A program made the translations under genes and the position numbers. Positions 1 to 7,699 of a stretch of DNA of 64,000 nucleotides are shown in pieces. The notes under the pieces are model-generated. The model worked only from the letters and a program-made list of their open reading frames with translations. It was not told the origin of the DNA and ran no database searches. The stretch is taken from assembly GCF_913775985.1 (NCBI RefSeq), contig NZ_CAJYMB010000136.1, positions 1-64,000 of the forward strand, in the 5' to 3' direction. This DNA is from an uncultured Pluralibacter sp. (GTDB lineage Bacteria > Pseudomonadota > Gammaproteobacteria > Enterobacterales > Enterobacteriaceae). Numbering within the stretch: position 1 is the stretch's first letter; each line of letters opens with the position of its first letter.

Positions 1-248
1 CCGCCGCCGGCGGCAATCAGCACCGCGCGGCCGTCAGGATTTGCTGGTTGCAGCATCGTCAGGGTGGGTATCGCAATGTGGCTGACGGCTCCCCGTACGG
101 AGATTTTCCGCGCCCCTTTCGGCCCGCCGCCGCCGGGTGGCTGCCCGGGCCACAGAGGGATGGTCACCCGGGCTGCGTCTGCAGCAGCGGAAAGCGGGCC
201 GAGGCTCAGCGCCCAGGCGCAGGAGGCCAGAAACTGTCTGCGGTGCAT
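1..248 (-). CDS. alpha/beta-hydrolase (acetyl-esterase-like), Tat signal, 5' part only
   Basis: The reading frame is open from an ATG at 248 down to the window edge, so only about 82 N-terminal residues are visible. The start MHRRQFLASC carries a twin-arginine-like RRQFL motif followed by a hydrophobic stretch and an Ala-rich cleavage region near residue 25. This suggests export of a folded enzyme. The mature part (VTIPLWPGQPPGG, later VLIAAGGG) resembles secreted alpha/beta hydrolases annotated as acetyl-esterases or xylanase-like esterases. The catalytic Ser lies outside the window. An AAGGA ribosome-binding sequence sits about eight bases upstream of the ATG. The family call is inference from a fragment; the existence of the gene is well supported. 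Confidence 0.6.
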   Translation of the reverse strand, partial: MHRRQFLASCAWALSLGPLSAAADAARVTIPLWPGQPPGGGGPKGARKISVRGAVSHIAIPTLTMLQPANPDGRAVLIAAGG

Positions 249-395
249 CCGGGTTAAATCCTTATGGTTGTGGGGATATGAGCGGCGCTGTATTGATAAG
301 GGAGTATTAAAGCGGGGGCCGGTTTTTGCAACTGCGGAGCCGGGGCATCAGGCAGAACAGGTTAGTAAATCCAGAAAAAGAGCAGAAGAGATAAT

Positions 396-430
396 AGAAA
401 AGCGCCGCCGGGACAACTCCCGGCGGCGCT
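396..430 (-). terminator. Rho-independent terminator of seqA-pgm
   Basis: A perfect 13-bp stem (AGCGCCGCCGGGA and its complement) with a CAAC loop is followed by TTTTCT on the minus strand, directly after pgm. Confidence 0.85.
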
Positions 431-454
431 TCATTCACCCTACGCTATGGGCTA

Positions 455-2095
455 TCAGGCGTTCTTCAGTACTTCACTGACGATTTCAACCGCTTCTTTC
501 TCAATCTGCTTGCGGTGTTCTTCCCCGAGGAAGCTTTCGCAGTAGATTTTGTAGGCGTCTTCGGTGCCTGACGGACGGGCGGCGAACCAGCCGTTGTCGG
601 TCATCACTTTCAGGCCGCCGATGGACGCGCCGTTGCCCGGCGCTGCAGTCAGGCGCGCGGTGATCGGATCGCCCGCCAGCGTGCTGGCGCTGACCATTTC
701 GGGAGACAGTTTAGACAGCGCCGCTTTCTGCGCAGAGGTGGCCGACGCCTGCAGGCGGTTGTAGCTCGGCGCACCAAAGCGCTGGGCCAGCTCGTCGTAG
801 TGCTGCTGCGGGTTCTTGCCGGTCACGGCAGTGATTTCAGCCGCCAGCAGGCACATGATGATGCCGTCTTTATCGGTTGACCACGGCGTGCCGTCAAAGC
901 GCAGGAAAGAAGCCCCGGCGCTCTCTTCACCACCGAAGCCGAAGCTGCCGTCGAACAGGCCGTCAACGAACCACTTAAAGCCTACCGGTACTTCCACCAG
1001 CTTGCGGCCCAGATCGTTGACCACGCGGTCAATCATGGCCGAGGAAACCAGCGTTTTACCCACGGCGACATCTTTGCCCCACTGCGGACGATGCTGGAAC
1101 AGATAGTTGATGGCAACCGCCAGGTAGTGGTTCGGGTTCATCAAACCGGCTGGAGTGACGATACCGTGGCGGTCGTAGTCCGGATCGTTGGCGAAGGCCA
1201 GGTCAAACTTGTCGCGCAGCGCCAGCAGGCCCGCCATCGCGCACTCGGAGGAGCAGTCCATGCGGATAGCGCCGTCTTTGTCGAGGTGCATAAAGCGGAA
1301 GGTCTGATCGACATGATCGTTAACAATGGTCAGGTCGAGCTTGTAGAACTCAGCAATGCGCTTCCAGTACTCGATACCAGAGCCGCCGAGCGGATCTACG
1401 CCGAGCTTGAGTCCCGCTTTCTGAATGGCTTTGATATCAACGATATCAGCAAGGCCTTCAATGAACGGCTGAGTCAGATCCTGCGCTGTAATATGGCCGG
1501 ACGTCCAGGCATCGTCCAGAGAGATGCGTTTTACATCTTTCAGGCCGGCGGCCAGCAGCGCGTTGGCGCGGTCTTCAACGACTTTGGTGACGTTGGTGTC
1601 GGCCGGGCCGCCGTTAGGCGGGTTGTATTTGATGCCGCCATCTTCCGGCGGGTTGTGGGATGGCGTAATAACGATACCGTCTGCCTGAGCCCCACCCTGC
1701 TTGTTATGCACCAGAATGGCGTGAGAGATAGCAGGCGTCGGCGTGTAGCCGTTATTTTCCTGCACAATCACGTCAACACCGTTGGCGGCCAGCACTTCCA
1801 GCACGGAGATAATAGCCGGCTCGGACAGCGCGTGAGTATCTTTACCCACGTAGCAGGGGCCGGTAATACCGTTCTTCGCACGGTTTTCAGCAATCGCCTG
1901 CGCAATCGCCAGAATGTGCGGTTCGTTGAAACTGTGGCGCGCCGCGCTGCCGCGGTGCCCGGAAGTGCCGAACTTGACGGCGTGTTCCGGATTGCTGACG
2001 TCCGGCTTCAGGACGTAATACTGCGACGTGAGCTGAGCGACGTTGATCAGATCGCTCTGCTGTGCGGGTTGGCCCGCACGTGGGTGATTTGCCAT
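455..2095 (-). CDS. pgm: phosphoglucomutase
   Basis: Interconverts glucose-1-phosphate and glucose-6-phosphate in the cytoplasm, linking glycogen, galactose and trehalose metabolism to glycolysis. It is 546 residues long, the same as E. coli Pgm. The active-site loop TPSHNPP is at 144-150 with phosphoserine Ser146. The Mg-binding DPDYDRH is at 304-310, the sugar-specificity loop GGEESAG at 388-394 and the phosphate-binding RPSGTE at 507-512. I chose the ATG at 2095 because [16 protein letters not shown] aligns with the family N-terminus; an in-frame ATG 18 codons upstream lies within the seqA-pgm spacer. The gene follows seqA by 28 bases, so the two are probably one operon. Confidence 0.97.
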   Translation of the reverse strand: MANHPRAGQPAQQSDLINVAQLTSQYYVLKPDVSNPEHAVKFGTSGHRGSAARHSFNEPHILAIAQAIAENRAKNGITGPCYVGKDTHALSEPAIISVLEVLAANGVDVIVQENNGYTPTPAISHAILVHNKQGGAQADGIVITPSHNPPEDGGIKYNPPNGGPADTNVTKVVEDRANALLAAGLKDVKRISLDDAWTSGHITAQDLTQPFIEGLADIVDIKAIQKAGLKLGVDPLGGSGIEYWKRIAEFYKLDLTIVNDHVDQTFRFMHLDKDGAIRMDCSSECAMAGLLALRDKFDLAFANDPDYDRHGIVTPAGLMNPNHYLAVAINYLFQHRPQWGKDVAVGKTLVSSAMIDRVVNDLGRKLVEVPVGFKWFVDGLFDGSFGFGGEESAGASFLRFDGTPWSTDKDGIIMCLLAAEITAVTGKNPQQHYDELAQRFGAPSYNRLQASATSAQKAALSKLSPEMVSASTLAGDPITARLTAAPGNGASIGGLKVMTDNGWFAARPSGTEDAYKIYCESFLGEEHRKQIEKEAVEIVSEVLKNA

Positions 2096-2123
2096 TGCCT
2101 GGTCCTTCTTATGCAAGGGTGAG

Positions 2124-2669
2124 TTAAATAGTACCGCAAACCTTTTCAATCAGTTCCGCGGGGAACTGCATCGACTGCATGATGTGCTCAACCATGCTGC
2201 ATTTACGGCCGGTGTTAGTGTTCGTGATGACCCAGTAAGGCGTCTGCGGAACCTGCTTCGGCTTGGTCTGATTGCCGTTTTTCAGCAGCGTCGCCTCGCT
2301 CTCGGCGAAGTAAACGCGGGTGCGGCCGTGAAGGGATTCGGTCGCCTCAGCAAAGGCCTTGTGGTCCAGAGAGTAGAGTGTAGTCAGGATCAGCAGGAAG
2401 CGATTAACGGCTTTTTTCTGCTCGGCGTATTCGTCGGAGAGCAGCAGTTCGCGCACGGCGCGCACGTTATCTTTAGGCGACGCTGCTTTTTTTACCGGGG
2501 CAGATGCTGGCGCCGGAGTAGCTTTTACGGCAGGCGCTGGGGCAGCGGCCTGAGACGCGGCGGTAAATTTCAGCATGCGCCGCAGAATGTCGGATGCGCT
2601 CTCGCCAATGCGCTGTGTGTGGCTGGCAATATAGCGATAGAGTTCGTCATCAACTTCGATCGTTTTCAT
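2124..2669 (-). CDS. seqA: replication initiation regulator SeqA
   Basis: Negative regulator of replication initiation. It binds hemimethylated GATC pairs at oriC and behind replication forks and delays re-initiation. It is 181 residues, the usual length. The N-terminal [14 protein letters not shown] segment is the ribbon-helix oligomerisation part. An Ala/Pro-rich linker spans about residues 38-65. The C-terminal methyl-GATC-binding domain contains [10 protein letters not shown] and NGNQTKPK. The start at 2669 matches the family; an upstream in-frame MHRIK start would add five residues. It is the promoter-proximal gene of the seqA-pgm operon, divergent from ybfF. Confidence 0.97.
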   Translation of the reverse strand: MKTIEVDDELYRYIASHTQRIGESASDILRRMLKFTAASQAAAPAPAVKATPAPASAPVKKAASPKDNVRAVRELLLSDEYAEQKKAVNRFLLILTTLYSLDHKAFAEATESLHGRTRVYFAESEATLLKNGNQTKPKQVPQTPYWVITNTNTGRKCSMVEHIMQSMQFPAELIEKVCGTI

Positions 2670-2848
2670 CTTAATCCGGTGCAATATTTTCTGAATACAA
2701 GTCGTTGGATTATAGGTTCAAAACCCAACAGCGGATAGCGTCAAACCAGAGTGGCCGCAATTCCAGGACAATTTCCTAAAGTTGCAACCGGGCGGCAGAA
2801 TGGCCAACATGATACCCTATCACGCCGATGCTAAATAAGAACTTTGCC

Positions 2849-3613
2849 ATGAAATTAAACAGCCGGGCGCAATCTGCGCAGAACCTGCACAAGAATTCCC
2901 CCATTCTTCTCGTACACGGCCTTTTTGGCAGTCTCGACAATCTCGGGCTACTCGCCCGCGACCTGGTTTCAGACCACGACGTTGTGCAGGTAGACATGCG
3001 CAATCACGGCCTTTCGCCCCGCTCGCCGGAGATGAATTATGCCGCGATGGCGCAGGATCTCCTCGACACGCTGGACGCGCACGAAATTGAAACCGCGACG
3101 CTGGTTGGTCACTCGATGGGCGGCAAAGCGGTGATGGCGCTCACGGCGCTGGCGCCGCAGCGGGTAGACAAGCTGGTGGCTATCGACATGGCGCCCGTTG
3201 ACTACAACGTGCGCCGCCACGATAAGATTTTCGCCGCCGTTAATGCAGTGACGGAGTCCGGTGCGAGCACCCGCCATCAGGCAATGGAGATCATGCGCCA
3301 GTACCTGAATGAAGAGGGTGTTATTCAGTTTCTGCTTAAATCATTCGTTGACGGCGCGTGGCGGTTCAACGTGCCGGTGCTGTGGGATCAGTATGCCAAT
3401 ATTGTCGGCTGGAAAACCCTTCCGGCGTGGGATCGCCCGGCGCTGTTTATCGCCGGCGGTAACTCTTCCTATGTGACGGAAACCTACCGCGATACGCTGC
3501 TCGCCCAGTTTCCACAGGCGCGGGCCCACGTGATTGCCGGAGCAGGCCACTGGGTTCACGCCGAAAAACCCGACGCCGTGCTGCGCGCTATTCGCCGCTA
3601 TCTGCAGGAGTGA
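2849..3613 (+). CDS. ybfF: acyl-CoA esterase / alpha-beta hydrolase YbfF
   Basis: A cytosolic alpha/beta-hydrolase esterase acting on short acyl esters, including acyl-CoA in E. coli; its physiological role is unclear. It has 254 residues. The oxyanion region is LVHGLFGS (residues 21-28), the nucleophile elbow GHSMGG places Ser89, and the late GHWVH places catalytic His234. The ATG at 2849 (MKLNSRAQ) matches E. coli; an earlier in-frame ATG at 2828 has no conserved residues. It is transcribed divergently from seqA and precedes ybfE. Confidence 0.93.
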   Translation: MKLNSRAQSAQNLHKNSPILLVHGLFGSLDNLGLLARDLVSDHDVVQVDMRNHGLSPRSPEMNYAAMAQDLLDTLDAHEIETATLVGHSMGGKAVMALTALAPQRVDKLVAIDMAPVDYNVRRHDKIFAAVNAVTESGASTRHQAMEIMRQYLNEEGVIQFLLKSFVDGAWRFNVPVLWDQYANIVGWKTLPAWDRPALFIAGGNSSYVTETYRDTLLAQFPQARAHVIAGAGHWVHAEKPDAVLRAIRRYLQE

Positions 3614-3627
3614 TTAAAAACCGAGCG
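3608..3627 (+). promoter_or_regulatory. possible divergent LexA box for ybfE
   Basis: GAGTGATTAAAAACCGAGCG spans the ybfF stop codon. From memory, the LexA site reported for E. coli ybfE is AACTGATTAAAAACCCAGCG, which would match at 17 of 20 bases. It is a poor match to the CTGT-N8-ACAG consensus and lies about 120 bases before ybfE, so this is tentative. Confidence 0.3.
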
Positions 3628-3747
3628 ACCGCGCGCGGTTGCGCATCGCAGCGTTGGCGCGGTGAGGTGCCGGTGATGTATGATGGCGCGCTATCTACCG
3701 CCGGGCCCGTCGTCCGGCGGCTTGTTTCCCCGAAGTCACTCTGAATC

Positions 3748-4041
3748 ATGGCAAAAGAACAAACGGACCGAACCACGCTGGATTTGTTCGCGAATGAGCG
3801 TCGTCCGGGAAGACCGAAGACCAACCCGCTTTCTCGCGATGAACAGCTGCGCATTAACAAGCGCAACCAGCTCAAGCGCGACAGGGTCAAAGGCCTCAAG
3901 CGCGTTGAGCTCAAGCTTAACAGCGAGGCTGTCGATGCCCTGAATGAGCTTGCGGAAGCGCGGGACATCAGCCGCAGCGAACTCATTGAAGAGATTCTGA
4001 TGAGCCAGCTCGCGGCGCTGCGCGGCCAGCAGCCTGGCTGA
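3748..4041 (+). CDS. ybfE: LexA-regulated protein YbfE (CopB/ribbon-helix-helix-like)
   Basis: A 97-residue basic protein, nearly identical to E. coli YbfE over residues 1-70. The N-terminal half (RRPGRPKTNPLSRDEQLR) is strongly basic. The C-terminal part from VELKLNSEAVDALNELAEARDIS resembles a ribbon-helix-helix repressor fold, so DNA binding is likely. In E. coli the gene belongs to the SOS set but has no assigned function. It lies between ybfF and fldA on the same strand. Confidence 0.9.
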   Translation: MAKEQTDRTTLDLFANERRPGRPKTNPLSRDEQLRINKRNQLKRDRVKGLKRVELKLNSEAVDALNELAEARDISRSELIEEILMSQLAALRGQQPG

Positions 4042-4189
4042 AAGTTTCTCCGAAATAAACTTTCGTGTAGCAGAGAGTGCAATCCCGGGCGATAGCGGTT
4101 CCCGCCTCCGGCAGCTCCTGCTATTATTGACCCCATCTATGGGCGTAATTTCCCGTCATTCCATTTTGTAGCAAGAGGTTATTTTACTC

Positions 4190-4720
4190 ATGGCAATCAC
4201 AGGCATTTTTTTCGGTAGTGATACCGGTAATACCGAAAATATCGCGAAGATGATCCAGAAGCAGCTTGGCAAAGACGTTGCCGAAGTGCATGACATTGCC
4301 AAGAGCAGCAAAGAGGATTTGGAAGGTTTTGATATTCTGCTGCTCGGTATCCCGACCTGGTATTATGGCGAAGCGCAGTGCGACTGGGACGATTTCTTCC
4401 CGACGCTCGAGGAAGTCGATTTCACCGGCAAGCTGGTCGCGCTGTTCGGCTGCGGCGATCAGGAAGATTACGCGGAATACTTCTGCGACGCGCTGGGAAC
4501 AATCCGCGACATTATCGAACCGCGCGGTGCGACCATTGTTGGCCACTGGCCGACTGCCGGCTATCACTTCGAAGCCTCAAAAGGCCTGGCGGATGACGAT
4601 CACTTCGTCGGTCTGGCCATTGATGAAGATCGCCAGCCGGAGCTAACCGCCGAGCGCGTTGAGAAATGGGTTAAGCAGATATCTGAAGAGCTGCAGCTTG
4701 ACGCCATTATTAATGCCTGA
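4190..4720 (+). CDS. fldA: flavodoxin 1
   Basis: A small FMN electron carrier. It donates electrons to biotin synthase, MiaB/LipA-type radical SAM enzymes, IspG/IspH and cobalamin-dependent MetH. It is 176 residues, as in E. coli. The FMN phosphate loop is [12 protein letters not shown] at 9-20, and aromatic residues flank the isoalloxazine in [21 protein letters not shown] lies just before the ATG. It is followed by its own terminator and then the uof-fur region; in E. coli fldA and fur are partly co-transcribed. Two likely clients (MiaB and LipA) are encoded in this window. Confidence 0.97.
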   Translation: MAITGIFFGSDTGNTENIAKMIQKQLGKDVAEVHDIAKSSKEDLEGFDILLLGIPTWYYGEAQCDWDDFFPTLEEVDFTGKLVALFGCGDQEDYAEYFCDALGTIRDIIEPRGATIVGHWPTAGYHFEASKGLADDDHFVGLAIDEDRQPELTAERVEKWVKQISEELQLDAIINA

Positions 4721-4728
4721 TTTAACAA

Positions 4729-4757
4729 GGGCGCAGCGAATAACTGCGCCTTTTTTA
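4729..4757 (+). terminator. Rho-independent terminator after fldA
   Basis: The stem GGCGCAG/CTGCGCC with a seven-base loop is followed by TTTTTT. Confidence 0.85.
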
Positions 4758-4941
4758 TAAAAACAATAGCTATTGATAGATAATAGCAATCGAAATAATC
4801 GCTACATTTTTTTAACTTTTACGCACATACCTGTACAATGTTCAATGATTTTCGAAGAGAGCACCGCGCTGGACGCCCTCTCTTCACATTGAATGCATAC
4901 TTTGCACAGGGGATTTTGTTTTCATTTAGTACCGGCGGTCC

Positions 4942-4960
4942 TATAATGAGACGCATTATC
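4942..4960 (+). promoter_or_regulatory. Fur box, fur autoregulation
   Basis: TATAATGAGACGCATTATC matches the 19-bp Fur consensus GATAATGATAATCATTATC at 15 positions. It overlaps the start of the uof leader ORF, the position of the Fur site in E. coli. The TATAAT at its left edge may also act as a -10 element. Confidence 0.6.
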
Positions 4961-5008
4961 CTTAACTCATTTTTAGTCATACTTCCCTTCCGGAAGTGTA
5001 TTGCTTAG
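4946..5008 (+). CDS. uof: Uof-like leader peptide upstream of fur
   Basis: A short ORF, MRRIILNSFLVILPFRKCIA, of 20 codons begins at the same landmark as E. coli uof (inside the Fur box). In E. coli, Uof is a 28-codon leader whose stop overlaps the fur start; its translation drives fur translation by coupling and is repressed by the RyhB small RNA. Here the frame ends at a TAG 18 bases before the fur ATG. The conserved C-terminal residues (LATGLIPHD) lie in another frame, so the coding sequence has shifted. Whether the peptide is translated is unknown. Confidence 0.45.
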   Translation: MRRIILNSFLVILPFRKCIA

Positions 5009-5026
5009 CTACAGGACTGATTCCGC

Positions 5027-5485
5027 ATGACTGACAACAATACCGCATTAAAGAAGGCAGGCCTGAAAGTCACGCTTCCACGTTTAAAAATTCTGGAAGT
5101 ACTTCAGGGGCCGGAAAACCATCATGTCAGTGCGGAAGATCTTTACAAGCGCCTTATTGATATGGGTGAAGAGATTGGTCTGGCGACCGTTTATCGCGTA
5201 CTGAACCAGTTTGACGATGCGGGCATCGTTACCCGCCACAACTTCGAAGGCGGCAAATCCGTTTTTGAACTGACGCAGCAGCATCACCACGATCACCTGA
5301 TCTGCCTCGACTGCGGCAAAGTCATTGAGTTTAGCGATGACTCCATTGAAGCACGCCAGCGTGAAATCGCTGCCGAGCACGGCATCCGCCTGACTAACCA
5401 CAGCCTGTATCTGTACGGCCACTGCACCGAAGGCGACTGCCGTGAAGATGAACACGCGCACGACAATAAAAAATCTGAGAAGTAA
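5027..5485 (+). CDS. fur: ferric uptake regulator Fur
   Basis: Iron-responsive repressor. Fe(II)-Fur binds Fur boxes and shuts down siderophore and iron-uptake genes. It has 152 residues against 148 in E. coli, the extra residues being at the acidic/His-rich tail. The winged-helix DNA-binding domain covers residues 1-82 with the recognition helix around GLATVYRVLNQFD. HHHDH (86-90) contributes regulatory metal ligands, and Cys93/Cys96 with Cys133/Cys138 are the structural zinc pairs. It is preceded by a leader ORF and a Fur box, indicating autoregulation. Confidence 0.98.
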   Translation: MTDNNTALKKAGLKVTLPRLKILEVLQGPENHHVSAEDLYKRLIDMGEEIGLATVYRVLNQFDDAGIVTRHNFEGGKSVFELTQQHHHDHLICLDCGKVIEFSDDSIEARQREIAAEHGIRLTNHSLYLYGHCTEGDCREDEHAHDNKKSEK

Positions 5486-5502
5486 CGTCGTACGGCAGAT
5501 GT

Positions 5503-5533
5503 AAAAAAACCAACCTTTCGGTTGGTTTTTTTG
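5503..5533. terminator. bidirectional terminator between fur and chiQ
   Basis: ACCAACC TTTC GGTTGGT is flanked by seven A residues on the left and seven T residues on the right, so it can end both the fur and the chiP-chiQ transcripts. Confidence 0.9.
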
Positions 5534-5543
5534 TGCGCCGCGA

Positions 5544-5873
5544 TCACCGGCTGTTATTGGTGCGTATCTCCTGCCAGACCTTATCACAGCGGGTTTTAAC
5601 TGCTTCATCGTTTGCCTGCCGTTTGGCATCCAGGCACGCGCGATAATCGAGAATGTTGACGGTCTCTTTATCCGTGAACTGCTTGTGGCGCGCATCTTTT
5701 TTCAGCACGTCGAGCACGCTTTGACAGGCTTCCACTTTATCCGGATTGCCTTCTGCCGCATTAATGCAGGCGCTGTAGGCTTCCTTGAGATTGCCGTCCT
5801 CTTTCGGCGCCGGACTCTGATTACAGGCTGACAGACCGCAGGACATCAGCGCGAGAATAATCCACTTTTTCAT
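5544..5873 (-). CDS. chiQ: chitosugar-induced lipoprotein ChiQ (YbfN)
   Basis: A 109-residue lipoprotein co-transcribed with the chitoporin gene chiP. The lipobox LSAC places the lipidated Cys at residue 17 after a short signal peptide. The mature part is charged and contains four further Cys (AYSACINAA, VEACQS, YRACLD, TRCDKV), likely two disulfides in the periplasm. Its molecular function is unknown; the family is always tied to ChiP. It follows chiP by about 50 bases on the same strand. Confidence 0.9.
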   Translation of the reverse strand: MKKWIILALMSCGLSACNQSPAPKEDGNLKEAYSACINAAEGNPDKVEACQSVLDVLKKDARHKQFTDKETVNILDYRACLDAKRQANDEAVKTRCDKVWQEIRTNNSR

Positions 5874-5922
5874 TGTTATGTTTCCTTGTTGTACAGCCGG
5901 CCAGCGCCGGCTGCATCAGGCA

Positions 5923-7329
5923 TCAGAAAATGGTAAACGGTGCAATGACGATAAACTTAACGTCGCGCTCGTCCTGGAACATGTTGCCGTAGCCGCCGCC
6001 CCAGCTCGGATTTTTAGAGTGGTTGCTGTACTGGGTGAAGTGCAGCTTGAACAGCGTTCCTTTCGCCCGCCCTTCCTGCAGGGTGTACATCGCGTCCAGG
6101 CTGTAAGAGGATTCTTCGATTTTGTTGTTTTTGTCGTAGTAGGCGTCCGGACTCAGCATCCAGCTGGACGGCTTCGCATCCCAGGCGTAAACATAAGAGG
6201 CCCCTACTGCCCAGCCCGGCATATTCCAGTTTTTCAGGTCATACATCGCGCCGAAGAAGACTGACTTTTCGCCGTTGGCGTTAAAGTCAGAGCGGTTATC
6301 CCACCAGATATCAAGCCGTCCGTTGGAGGATGAATAGGTTGGCGTCATGCGCTGCAGGAAATAGCCCTGCTGACCTTCCGCCCGTACCCAGGTGCCTTCC
6401 AGGCGCAGATCGAGAACCTCTGCAACTTTGTAGCCAAAGGTCAGACCCTGCAGCCAGGCGGTGCCGTCATAGATATTGTTCACATTGCGGCCGTGCTCTT
6501 TATCGCGCGCGCCGTAGAATTGATAGCTGGTGGTCAGAGGGTTGCCGGCCACATCAAATTTGTAGCTGGCTTTGGCAAAGTACTGATCCACATAGCCTTC
6601 GGACTGGCCAAACGCCGCTTCCAGCACCAGGTCGTTTTTGAAATCGTATTTGGCACCGAGGGAGTGAACATATTTCACTTTGGTGTGCTTGTCGGCCTGA
6701 TAGAAGCGATCGACGTCGGTATGCCACGGAGATTTGTACTGATTAGCCCACATATAGGAGAAGCTCAGCGCACCCGCCTCGGCGTAATCAAAATTAGCAC
6801 CCGCTTCCGCCCCCTGATAGGTGCCGGGCATAAAGCTCCAGTGCGGCGCCAGCAGCGTCTGGCCGGTTGGCTGAATGTAGCCCGCCCGCGCCCATACCGG
6901 GCCGTATTTAAATTTAGCCGCCGCTTTATACAGGCTTATCCCGCTTTTATCGCCGGAGTAGTCCTCTTTGTAACCCTTGTTGCGCTTCGAGAAAGCAATT
7001 TCGTTAGGGTGTCCGCTGTCGCCATTTTCAGCCATTTCAATGGCCGTAAACGCAGCGATGTCCACGCCAAACATATCAGCCGCATAACCGGACTGAAAAT
7101 CGAGGTTGGCGTTCCAAGTGGAGTGGCTGAGGTTTGTTTTATATTTATCGTGGTCGGTCACATCTTTGCGATCGCGCTCGCGCTGCCAGTAATAGATACC
7201 GCCAGTCATTACGGAATCGTCAACGAAACCTGCTGCGTGGGCCTGCGGCGCAGCCGCCCAGCCTGTGATTGCGGTGGCGCAGGCGATAGCCAGCGCCAGC
7301 GTACTACGTTTGCCACTGAACGTACGCAT
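5923..7329 (-). CDS. chiP: chitoporin ChiP (YbfM), OprD-type outer-membrane porin
   Basis: Outer-membrane channel for chitobiose and longer chito-oligosaccharides, which then feed the periplasm and the PTS uptake systems. It has 468 residues with a signal peptide ending at AHA (residue 32) and a beta-barrel-like C-terminus ending in phenylalanine (FTIF). I chose the ATG at 7329 because [10 protein letters not shown] aligns with E. coli ChiP. The region upstream of this ATG holds the ChiX pairing site, so the longer in-frame extension is non-coding leader. Expression should be repressed by NagC and silenced by ChiX RNA unless chitosugars are present. Confidence 0.95.
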   Translation of the reverse strand: MRTFSGKRSTLALAIACATAITGWAAAPQAHAAGFVDDSVMTGGIYYWQRERDRKDVTDHDKYKTNLSHSTWNANLDFQSGYAADMFGVDIAAFTAIEMAENGDSGHPNEIAFSKRNKGYKEDYSGDKSGISLYKAAAKFKYGPVWARAGYIQPTGQTLLAPHWSFMPGTYQGAEAGANFDYAEAGALSFSYMWANQYKSPWHTDVDRFYQADKHTKVKYVHSLGAKYDFKNDLVLEAAFGQSEGYVDQYFAKASYKFDVAGNPLTTSYQFYGARDKEHGRNVNNIYDGTAWLQGLTFGYKVAEVLDLRLEGTWVRAEGQQGYFLQRMTPTYSSSNGRLDIWWDNRSDFNANGEKSVFFGAMYDLKNWNMPGWAVGASYVYAWDAKPSSWMLSPDAYYDKNNKIEESSYSLDAMYTLQEGRAKGTLFKLHFTQYSNHSKNPSWGGGYGNMFQDERDVKFIVIAPFTIF

Positions 7330-7335
7330 GGTGTT

Positions 7336-7348
7336 AATCCTCTTTGAC
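7336..7348 (-). promoter_or_regulatory. ChiX small-RNA target overlapping the chiP ribosome-binding site
   Basis: On the minus strand the leader reads GTCAAAGAGGATTAACACC and then the chiP ATG. GTCAAAGAGGA is complementary to the seed of ChiX (MicM) known from E. coli and Salmonella, and it contains the AGAGGA ribosome-binding site. Pairing would block translation. The chiX gene itself is not in this window. Confidence 0.8.
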
Positions 7349-7436
7349 TTTAAAACGCGACCGGCAATGGCGAGCCGCGATAAAAATAAAAAACTGCAAA
7401 AGTAGCCGGGAAATCCCATTGCTACGCTGAACAGAC

Positions 7437-7459
7437 TATTTTTCGCGTCGCGAATTATC
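7437..7459 (-). promoter_or_regulatory. NagC operator upstream of chiP
   Basis: The core TTCGCGTCGCGAA (7442-7454) is a near-perfect palindrome with A/T-rich flanks, the form of NagC/Mlc operators. It lies about 110 bases upstream of the chiP start, consistent with NagC repression of chiPQ in E. coli. The rest of 7460-7649 shows no gene I can support. Confidence 0.7.
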
Positions 7460-7649
7460 AATCTCTTTTCAGCACGAAAACGCAAGATTATGACAGCGCG
7501 CACATATTCTCTTTCTTTTTGTTACATTGTCATTTTGGCGATGAGATGGGTAAAAAGCAGGCTTAGTCAGGATATAAAATGAAAAGGCGAAATGGTTACG
7601 GCAGCAATTAATTCGCTGGATGAAAAATGGGAAATGCAGGTTTAACGCA

Positions 7650-7679
7650 GAAAAAAGCCCCGGAGACAGCACCGGGGCC
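7650..7679 (-). terminator. Rho-independent terminator of the OprB-type porin gene
   Basis: GCCCCGG/CCGGGGC with an eight-base loop is followed by TTTTTT on the minus strand. Confidence 0.85.
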
Positions 7680-7699
7680 TGGCAGGAGAGAAGCGTGGA

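Noticed and set aside
64-480. Open frames on the plus strand over the left edge and the pgm terminator
   Set aside because: They are antisense to the esterase N-terminus and run through a strong terminator; there is no recognisable protein.
1091-2122. 343-codon open frame antisense to pgm
   Set aside because: It is a mirror of a GC-rich conserved gene, with no start signal and no family resemblance. The same applies to long frames antisense to glnS, nagE, leuS, miaB, ahpF and cusA.
4774-4792. Second Fur box upstream of fur
   Set aside because: The A/T-rich segment matches the 19-bp consensus at only about 12 positions.
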